Source of the DNA: Chrysochromulina tobinii
Lineage: Eukaryota; Haptophyta; Prymnesiales; Chrysochromulinaceae
Length of the DNA: 10,975 nt
Reading direction: 5' to 3'
Assembly: GCA_001275005.1 (NCBI GenBank)
Contig: JWZX01001327.1
Span: forward strand, 1-10,975
Both the position numbers and the translations under genes were made by a program. Under the pieces are notes generated by a model. It saw only the letters and a program-made list of their open reading frames with translations. It made no database searches and had not been told where the DNA came from. The number at the start of each line of letters is the position of its first letter. The stretch's first letter is position 1. Shown here in pieces: positions 1 through 5,778 of this stretch.

Positions 1-95
1 CGATGCTCAAGGTGGTCGGCGCGATGGAGATGGGTGGCGGCCTCTTCCAGGTGCATCTGAGGGAGGTGCCGCTCACCGTCGCCGTCTTCAAGTGA
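1..95 (+). CDS. 3' end of an unidentified plus-strand gene
   Basis: An open frame enters from the left edge (codons from position 3) and ends at the TGA at 93-95, giving about 30 C-terminal residues that finish in ...VPLTVAVFK. The stretch has balanced amphipathic composition (MGGGLFQVHLREV) and no low complexity, unlike shadow frames elsewhere here, so a real terminal exon is plausible. The peptide is too short to assign a family. No acceptor is needed to explain it, but the exon start lies outside the window. It could also be a chance frame, so confidence is moderate. Confidence 0.45.
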   Translation, partial: MLKVVGAMEMGGGLFQVHLREVPLTVAVFK

Positions 96-534
96 GCGAC
101 GCCCGAGCACCTGTCGACGCCGTGCTGACGGGGCCGCATGGCGCATGCCGAGGGGCCGCCGCGTGCGGGGTGGGTCTGGGTGATGCCGCCTGGCAGCTCT
201 CCGCCCGTGTGCAGAGCCATGGAAAGTGAGTGTGTGTGCATGACCGTTCCAGGGTGGGCCCGGTCGCCCGGTGCGTGGGCCGCGTTTGAGAGACTTTGAG
301 GAGCGCGGCACACCATCAAGCATCATGCGTAATTTACAAGGTTGCGTATTTGCGATCGTATCCGGGTCGACCGGCATGCAAGACTATACCGTATACGCGA
401 ACGCGCCGTGCGGAACGACGCGCGCGATTACCGAAGTTCGGTGGTAGAACGAGTACAGAACATGCCGTGACGTAGCCGTGACGAAAAACTCCATGCAGCC
501 GCTCCCACCGGTGGTGCTCAACACACACCCGACC
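96..534. other. intergenic region between tail-to-tail genes
   Basis: This stretch lies between the stop of the left-edge plus-strand frame and the stop of the minus-strand glycosyltransferase gene, so it should hold two 3' UTRs. I see no coding frame with protein-like composition. One CCGTATACGC (389-398) resembles the palindromic 10-mer arrayed at 9167-9307. A GGCATGCAAG at about 373-382 recalls part of the intron core seen elsewhere. No terminator or polyadenylation motif is convincing. Confidence 0.5.
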
Positions 535-3500
535 TCAGCGGTCCTGTGCCTCCTCGCTGGGCGTCATGCCTGATTCGACGTAGAAGTACCGCCTGCCGCC
601 AGGTTTCCCCCGGCGACGGCAGCGAAGATCGTCGAGCACCCCTCTCGCGTGTGCGGCGGCGTGTCTCGTCGCGCCGTGTCGGGCGGCGCCGTGTCGGGCG
701 GCGCCGTGTCGGGCGGCGCCGTGTCGAGCGCCCCTCTCGCATGTGCGGCGGCGCGGCCAGCCGCCAGTAATGCCCGCCGTCATCAGCGATCATCAGCGCG
801 GCTGGAGGGCGCCGTTTCATGTCGCGCCGTGTCGGGCGGCGCCGTGTCGGGCGGCGCCGTGTCGGGCGGCGACTCGCCGGGGTGCGCGCCATTGTGCATC
901 GATCGGAGCCACGCGCCAAAGTCGCGCGTGCTCGGCGCTTTGAGCGCCTCCTCCCAGCCAGCCTTCATGAACCAGAGACCCTGCCGCTGATCGAAGACGA
1001 CCTCGCCGTGAATGTGAACCGCCGAGCCCATGATGATCGACTTATCGCAACCGGCCTCGCCGTGCTTCTTGTCGCCGCACGGCATCGAGTTCGGCGGGAA
1101 GCAGTGCAATGCGTACGCGTGGCTCAGCAGATGGTTCCACAGCTGCCACTTCTTCGTCTCCACCTTATCGTCCGAGGGCGGCTTGCTCGTGCCGTGTTTA
1201 AGGATGGGGCACGCGCGTGCCACGTGTACATGGGGCAGCACCACAAACTTGCTCGGGTGGTACTCGGTGATGCCCCATGCCTTCGACTCGTCCGCAAACT
1301 TGGTCGAAAAGTCCGCAATCCCCTTCATGGGAGAGGGCGAATGCCATCGCACGTTGGCATCGTAGATCGCGTGGTTGATTGCCCATTGGTCGCTCGCCTG
1401 CCACAGCGGAACCAGAGGTCGCAATCAATGGTCACACTCATAGGGCAATCAGCGGCCGCACCATGTGCGGCAGCACCAGAGGCAGCCGCCAGTGGCCCGC
1501 TGCGGGGTGGCCGCCGGCCGGCCTCTCTCGCCTGCCATCTGGGCTGCTTGGCATGCAATCAGCATGCAATCAGCATGCAATCAGCATGCAATCAGCATGC
1601 AATGGCCGGCCGCTCTCGCCTGCCATTTGGGCTGCTTGGCATGCAATCAGCATGCAATCAGCATGCAATCAGCATGCAATCAGCATGCAATCAGCATGCA
1701 ATGGCCGGTCGCTCTCACCTGCCATTTGGGCTGCTTGGCACGCTTGGCCACGATGCGGGCTTGCGTATCACGGAAGATCTCGATCGTGCGCGGGTTGGAT
1801 CGAACAAAGTAGAAGCCCGTGCAGATGGCGGCGCCCCATTGCTTGACCATCGAGATAGGCCGTCCCCAGATGCGCTCACCGATGATATCGCCATCCTCGA
1901 GGAGTGGTGCCGGGCTGCGCGCTCACAATCAGAGGTCATCAGAGGTCGTCAGAGGTCATCATCAGAGGTCATCAGAGGTCATCGGAGGTCATCATCAGAG
2001 GTCACCTGCGTAGGAAGATCGCGTCCAAGTCGGCGAAAAGGACGTTGAAGCCGCTCTCGAGCACGCGCAGACCGAAGCGCTGCCGCTCGCCGATGACGTT
2101 GAGCTTCGAAATCATGACCTCGCCGCTCGCAACACGTGGCAGCAGCAGGGCGGGCGGCGCGTCGAACCGGTCGAAGATCTTGCCTAATTTGGCATCCATG
2201 GCGACGAGCACGAAATTCGTCACTTGGATCGAGCTCGCCGCCTGCATGCAATTGAGCGCGAGGTCGACGAAGTCATCAGAGGTCATCAGAGGTCATCAGA
2301 GGTCATCAGAGGTCATCAGAGGTCATCAGAGGTCATCAGAGGTCACCTGCATGAAATTGAGCGCGAGGTCGACGAAGTCGCCCGTGGCGAAGAGAAGAAT
2401 GACCGTGTGGCAATCCCATGCGCTCGCGACGGCGCGATGCAAGACGCGGCGCGCCTCGGGCGGCAACTCGCTCGCATTGCCTCCCATCGCATCGGGCAGC
2501 GGCGCGAGTCGACTTCCCGCTCGCGCCGCGTGCCGGTGCGAGGCGCACACGGCCTGTGTCGCAGCGTCGTCCTGAGCGTCGTGCGGCGCTGCGCTGGGCG
2601 CCGGCCGTTGAGTCGCAGCGTCGCCCGACACGGCGCGAGCCTGCCGTTGAGGGCGATCGAGCGCATGGAGCGCTGCGCTGGCGCGGGGCGAGGGCATACC
2701 TGTCCGAGGGACAACTAGGCAGCCTGCTCGACGCCCCTTGCACCAGATCTTGTCGATGTCATACGTGAGCCGGGGCAGCGCGGCCAGCATCGCCGCGCGC
2801 TCAGCCGCGCCCACCCCAGCGCTCACCCTAACCGCCCCGCCGCCCTGCGCCCAGGAGAGCGCGCCCGAGGCGCCCATCGCGGCGCGTCCGGCGCCGTGCG
2901 TGCAGTTCATCACATCTCCGGCTTCGAGAGTGCGCGTGAGCAGGTAGTGCGACGTGTACGGTTTGGCCGGGAGCACGGTCAGGTGCAGGAAGCACGCATC
3001 CGCGACCGACGTGCCCGTCAGTGTGGGCAGCGCCTTGGCGGCCGCGATCTCGCGATCCGAGGTCGCGAGCACCCGTCGCACCTGTGGGGAAGAGGGGCGC
3101 CGTGGTGAGCGCTTGCATGCGAGGCAGGGGAGGTCGCGAGCACCCGTCGCACCTCGGAGCCAGGGAGATTGTAACTGTCGCCCAGGTGGTTCCACTCTCA
3201 TCATAATCAAGGGAGATCGCACCTCGGAGCCTGGGAGATTGTAACTGTCGCCCAGGTGGCGCACGCACACGCCGCGCTGCCGTACCTGTGGGGAAGTGCG
3301 GCCGCGCCGTGGTGAGCGCTTGCATGCAAGGTGGCGCACGCACACGCCGCGCTGCCGTACCTGTGGGAAGGGCGGGCGCGCCGTGGTGAGCGCGTGCATG
3401 CAGGCCACGAGCGCGCACGCGCACGCCGCGCAGCCGTACCATCGCATTGAGGTACAGCTGGTCGCACAGGATGCGGCACTCGAGCTTCCGCCGGTCCCAC

Positions 3501-4435
3501 CCGTCCAGCAACGGCAGGTGCGCCGACGACAGGACCATCACACCGCTATTGAAGATGCGCACCCGCTTGACGGCCTCGGGCGAGCACACGCTGGGGAGCG
3601 TCGTCTCGAGCGCGTAGAGCGAGCAGAAGGCGCGCCCGTGCATCGCGTGCCAGCCCTGCTTGTGGAATCCCTCGTACACCGCGCCCAGCTCCTGGCACGG
3701 CGTGGCTGCGAACACGTCCGCCGCGTACGGCGAGACTAGCACGTCGTCATCAATGAAGAGCAGCTGGTCGTACCGGCGCAGGTACCACTGCAGGAGCGGG
3801 AGCTTGATGAAGTGGGAGTTGGCGCCCGCCTGCAGCGTCGCATTCCAGCTCGCGATCGCCACGTGCGCGAACGAATCCACAACCACGAACTCGGCGCCGA
3901 CGCGCCGGGCGTACGCCTCCATCGGTAGCCGCGTCACCGCAAAATGCGAGCGCTTGCCGATCGAGAGCGTGACGACGACGCGACGGCCGTTGGCGATGCA
4001 GTGGTGCTCGGCCTTGGGTACGCACGATGCCTCGCTCGGCGCTTGCGACTGCGCCGCCGCCGCCACCGTCTCGTCCTCCTCGTCCCGCTGGCCTTGCCGC
4101 CTCTTCTTCCACTTCTTCTTCTTATGCTGCTTGCGCTTGCCGCCGATGGCACGGCCGCGAGTGGCATTGCTCATCCACGGCCGCGGCAGGGTGCCGACCT
4201 CGGCGCTCGCGCCCGCCTGCTCGCGTAGCGTGCGGTCGAGGTCGGGCTCCTGGTAGCCAGAGCTGGGGCCGATGGGGACCGGCCAGATGGGAGCGAGCAG
4301 CAGCCAGAGGATGGAGATCACGAGCACCGCATCCACCACGACCAGCACGCGGCGCGGAGGCGACATAAGCGGCGCGATACCCTCGCCACGGAGCACGCCG
4401 AGGGCGCATTCCGGCGTGACGATGCCAGAGATCAT
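535..4435 (-). CDS. membrane-anchored protein with two glycosyltransferase domains (GT8-like plus Nucleotid_trans/GT77-like)
   Basis: Proposed exons, in transcript order: 4435-3440, 3285-3223, 3081-2347, 2241-2006, 1914-1719, 1397-874 and 592-535. They total 2808 nt (935 aa), with every junction in phase and GT-AG. A type II anchor lies at about residues 30-51, preceded by MSPPRR, followed by a Lys/Arg-rich then acidic stretch (about 100-122), so the enzyme probably faces the Golgi or ER lumen. Domain 1 (about 151-430) has the DxD-type FIDDDVLV (D229-D231), FNSGVMVL (295-302) and CDQLYLNAM at the exon 1 end, as in GT8-like transferases. Domain 2 (about 575-910) has FADLDAIFLR (667-676) and CTGFYFVRSNPRT in exon 5, matching the Nucleotid_trans (PF03407) fold of plant-type arabinosyl/xylosyltransferases. 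The donor sugar and acceptor are unknown. The start may instead be M24 (4366). The Ala/Arg-rich linker (about 460-575) could hide an intron, and the exon 6/7 junction is the weakest. Confidence is high for the domains and moderate for the full model. Confidence 0.8.
673..732. repeat. 15-bp tandem array, four copies
   Basis: The unit GCCGTGTCGGGCGGC starts at 673, 688 and 703 as exact copies, with a diverged fourth copy at 718-732. It lies inside intron 6 of the glycosyltransferase gene. The 15-bp period keeps all frames open, which explains several spurious Arg/Pro-rich open frames in this interval. Confidence 0.9.
826..870. repeat. 15-bp tandem array, three copies
   Basis: Three exact copies of the same 15-mer as at 673-717 start at 826, 841 and 856. 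The array ends three bases from the proposed donor of intron 6. The intervening 93 bp are not repeated in the same way, so the arrays arose by block duplication or two separate expansions. Confidence 0.9.
1553..1603. repeat. 11-bp tandem array (ATGCAATCAGC), four copies plus a partial
   Basis: Exact units start at 1553, 1564, 1575 and 1586, followed by ATGCAAT. On the minus (sense) strand the unit reads as TTGCATGC joined by TGA, sharing the TTGCATGC octamer with the introner core found in other introns of this window. Confidence 0.95.
1641..1702. repeat. 11-bp tandem array (ATGCAATCAGC), five copies plus a partial
   Basis: Exact units start at 1641, 1652, 1663, 1674 and 1685, followed by ATGCAAT. 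It has the same flanks as the array at 1553-1603 (CTGCTTGGC before, GGCCGG after), so the whole composite unit has been duplicated and the arrays then differ by one copy. Confidence 0.95.
1915..2005 (-). repeat. intron 4 of the glycosyltransferase gene, diverged 10-bp minisatellite
   Basis: The donor is CTACGCAG|GTGACC at 2005 and the acceptor GCGCGCAG at 1915-1916. Splicing in phase 2 restores FLR-S-PAPLLEDGD and leads into the CTGFYFVRS motif. Most of the intron is imperfect copies of the 10-mer ATCAGAGGTC (plus strand), some interrupted by an extra ATC. The same unit fills intron 3, showing that one minisatellite occupies two introns of the same gene. Confidence 0.85.
2242..2346 (-). repeat. 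intron 3 of the glycosyltransferase gene, seven 10-bp repeats flanked by a 33-bp exon duplication
   Basis: The donor is CATGCAG|GTGACC at 2346 and the acceptor CATGCAG at 2242-2243. Splicing in phase 0 joins DLALNFMQ to AASSIQVTNF, rebuilding the start of the PF03407-like domain. Seven exact copies of ATCAGAGGTC occupy 2275-2344. Positions 2242-2274 duplicate 2347-2379 (33 nt, one mismatch), so the intron's acceptor is a copy of the preceding exon end. Reading through the repeats meets TGA, so the intron must be removed. Confidence 0.9.
3082..3222 (-). mobile_element. intron 2 of the glycosyltransferase gene, two stacked units including an introner core
   Basis: The donor is CTCCGAG|GTGCG at 3222 and the acceptor CCCCACAG at 3082-3083; it joins NLPGSE to VRRVLATSD in phase 0. 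Unit 1 (3153-3222) ends in a copy of the exon 2 end: 3151-3189 duplicates 3221-3259 with one mismatch. Unit 2 (3082-3152) begins with a 23-nt copy of the exon 3 start, then the core with GCATGC, GCTCACC and TTCCCCACAG. The total of 141 nt is a multiple of three without in-frame stops, so retention would insert 47 residues. Confidence 0.85.
3286..3439 (-). mobile_element. intron 1 of the glycosyltransferase gene, two introner units head to tail
   Basis: The donor is GCGATG|GTACGG at 3439 and the final acceptor CCCCACAG at 3286-3287. Splicing in phase 0 joins CDQLYLNAM to VRQRGVCVRH. Two units (3361-3439, 79 nt; 3286-3360, 75 nt) each start GTACGGC and end in a C-rich ACAG, meeting at an AG|GT junction. 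The first 32 nt of the second unit are identical to the first 32 nt of exon 2. Both contain the core GCATGC, GCTCACCACGGCGC and acceptor. Confidence 0.9.
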
Positions 4436-4645
4436 TCGCAAAAGCGTCGGAACCCATCTCGTCCTGGTACGCCTAAGTTTACTAATTTGACTTCGACTAC
4501 ATGTATCCCAGGCGTCAACCCCAAACATTGGCTCGATGACAGCTCGATGAGTGTGAGGAGAATCGCGCTCACTCGCGTCCACGGACTGGCGCCGACGGAC
4601 TGGCTCGTGTGCCGAGCGCTGAGCGGACTGCGGAGGCGGTCGACC
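4436..4645. promoter_or_regulatory. divergent intergenic spacer, probable bidirectional promoter
   Basis: About 210 bp separate the start of the minus-strand glycosyltransferase gene from the preferred start of the plus-strand membrane-protein gene, so both promoters and 5' UTRs should sit here. It is less GC-rich around 4475-4500 (AAGTTTACTAATTTGACTTC). I see no clear TATA box or other element. If the small gene starts upstream (in-frame ATG at 4547), the spacer is shorter. Confidence 0.45.
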
Positions 4646-5203
4646 ATGCTACTTGAGCTTGCGGTGGGCTTGGGGGTCCTATCACGCAGCCTGCTCTGGG
4701 CGCGCGACGCCGACTCGCCGTCCGACATCTGCGCCACCACCGTGCACGGAGGCATGCTGCTCGAAGCGCCGCCTGCGCTCGGGGCGCCATCACCGGGCAG
4801 TTACGCGCTCGACTGGGAGTACGGCGGCGACGCACCAGTCGCAGCACCCTCCGCACCCTTGCAGTCTCGCCTGTACCTCCCCGAAGAGCGCGACGCCACC
4901 TTCTGGGCGGGTTGGGCCATAGGTGCGGCACTCTCGTACATGCTCTTCCACGCCTTGCCTCGCTGCTGGCTTGAGCGGCGGCGGCGCGCGGCGGCATGCG
5001 TCGCCCGCCGCGTCGGCGACCGCATCGAGCTCCTCACGCGCCGCCAAGCCAGCAGCCAAGGATCTGAGTGGGTCGTCCTCTCCGAGCGCCTCGACACGAA
5101 GCACAAGGCGCACGACTGGGCGGAGCGTTACCTCGACCACATGATGAAGGGCGGCGTGTTCGTGGCGGCCAGCGTGGTCGTCAACCACGTTCCGGGCGGC
5201 TGA
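4646..5203 (+). CDS. small single-pass membrane protein, unknown function
   Basis: This is a 185-aa frame from GACCATGC at 4646 to TGA at 5201-5203. The N-terminus (MLLELAVGLGVLSRSLLWA) looks like a signal peptide or anchor. A clear transmembrane segment spans about 85-108 (starting TFWAGWAIGAALSYML) and is followed at once by Arg-rich LERRRRAAACVARR, so the C-terminal half probably faces the cytosol. Residues 141-165 (EWVVLSERLDTKHKAHDWAE) are charged and likely helical, and the end (VFVAASVVVN) is hydrophobic. I do not recognise a family. I chose this start because it puts a hydrophobic segment at the N-terminus and has a fair initiation context. An in-frame ATG at 4547 would add 33 residues. 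It is divergent from the glycosyltransferase gene and convergent with the PARP gene. Confidence 0.55.
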   Translation: MLLELAVGLGVLSRSLLWARDADSPSDICATTVHGGMLLEAPPALGAPSPGSYALDWEYGGDAPVAAPSAPLQSRLYLPEERDATFWAGWAIGAALSYMLFHALPRCWLERRRRAAACVARRVGDRIELLTRRQASSQGSEWVVLSERLDTKHKAHDWAERYLDHMMKGGVFVAASVVVNHVPGG

Positions 5204-5778
5204 CGAGGATACGAGAGCTTAGGACGGCACGCGGGGCCTGCGGATGTACTGGGAGGGAGAGAGATAGAGAGGCCCGCGCCGCCTCGGTCGCACGGACCAC
5301 GGTCCGACTCCGCGTACTCGACGCTCGAGCCGTCGAGCACATACGATTCAAAGCACAGGTCGAGAAGCACTACGGTACGAGCCAGGTCGTTGATGGACAA
5401 AATCATGCATTGTTACTCCGATTCTCCCCCTACGCACTCTGTAACCGACGTACATGTATTCTCTGTCACGCGCCCCCGTCGCGTGCGTCGCGCTTCACCG
5501 CACCGCACGGCACTTGCACGCGCCTATGCTGACTGTCACGCCCCGCCACCCGCCAGCACTTGCGTGCTGACTGTCACACCGATAGCACTTGCATGTAGCA
5601 CGATTATGAGCAGCGCATAGACGGAACTGCTTCTCACCTGTGGGGAACTCCTTCTCACCTGTGGGGAACTCCGTCTCACCTGTGGGTGCGTCGAGAGGAA
5701 ATCGATCGAGATCTGACCTCAGACTACGCCTCTCCACCAGAAGAAGGCTAACTCTGCAGCCGACGACATTGCAACTTG
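5204..5778. other. convergent intergenic region with repeats
   Basis: This lies between two convergent stop codons and so holds both 3' UTRs. No coding frame is convincing. It holds TGCTGACTGTCAC twice (5527-5539, 5565-5577), several GCACTTGCA/G motifs between 5509 and 5600, and three 21-bp repeats at 5631-5690 resembling intron 3' ends. These pieces suggest decayed introner fragments in the 3' flank of the PARP gene. Confidence 0.5.
5631..5690. repeat. three 21-bp tandem repeats resembling intron acceptor-donor junctions
   Basis: TTCTCACCTGTGGGGAACTCC occurs at 5631-5651 and 5652-5672, with a third, partial copy ending near 5690. On the minus strand each copy reads TTCCCCACAG|GTGAGAAG, that is an introner-type acceptor abutting a consensus-like donor. 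It is located 3' of the PARP stop codon, in the sense orientation for that gene. Confidence 0.8.

Larger units (their letters stand above)
593..873 (-). repeat. intron 6 of the glycosyltransferase gene, built of 15-bp repeats
   Basis: The donor is GA|GTCGCC at 873 and the acceptor GGCGGCAG at 593-594. Splicing joins ...AHPGE to RYFYVESGMTP in phase and reaches a stop at 535-537. The inside is two arrays of the plus-strand 15-mer GCCGTGTCGGGCGGC (see separate entries). It also carries a duplicated segment starting GTCGAGC at 631 and 723. The donor is a weak match to consensus, so the boundary is inferred mainly from phase. Confidence 0.5.
1398..1718 (-). repeat. intron 5 of the glycosyltransferase gene, with stacked 11-bp minisatellite units
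   Basis: The donor is AAATGGCAG|GTGAGAGC at 1718 and the acceptor TGTGGCAG at 1398-1399. Splicing joins QPKWQ to ASDQWAINH in phase 0. The intron contains two composite units (1620-1718 and 1532-1619), each with an 11-bp array and each ending in a copy of the upstream exon edge (CCAAGCAGCCCARATGGCAG). Copies after the first begin GCGAGAG instead of GTGAGAG, so their internal GC donors are probably inactive or weak. The remainder (1398-1531) is less repetitive and carries the final acceptor. Confidence 0.75.

Noticed and set aside
1553-1702. CRISPR-like array
   Set aside because: The units are contiguous 11-bp tandem repeats without spacers, inside a spliceosomal intron. The 9167-9307 array also has repeats and gaps far too short for CRISPR.
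819-2048. Longest plus-strand open frame in the left part (409 codons)
   Set aside because: It runs antisense through four coding exons and three repeat introns of the minus-strand glycosyltransferase gene. Its composition is repeat-driven (CNQHAISMQSA and SSEVIRGH repeats), whereas the spliced minus strand gives recognisable domain motifs.
2347-2700. A further intron in the glycosyltransferase linker with donor ACAG|GTATGCC near 2699
   Set aside because: The donor is good, but I found no acceptor in matching phase among the candidates nearby. Reading through stays open, so I kept one exon and noted the doubt.
4436-4582. Upstream extension of the glycosyltransferase frame to 4582
   Set aside because: It would overlap the upstream part of the divergent gene's frame and adds no signal. 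The membrane anchor is already at the N-terminus with starts at 4435 or 4366.
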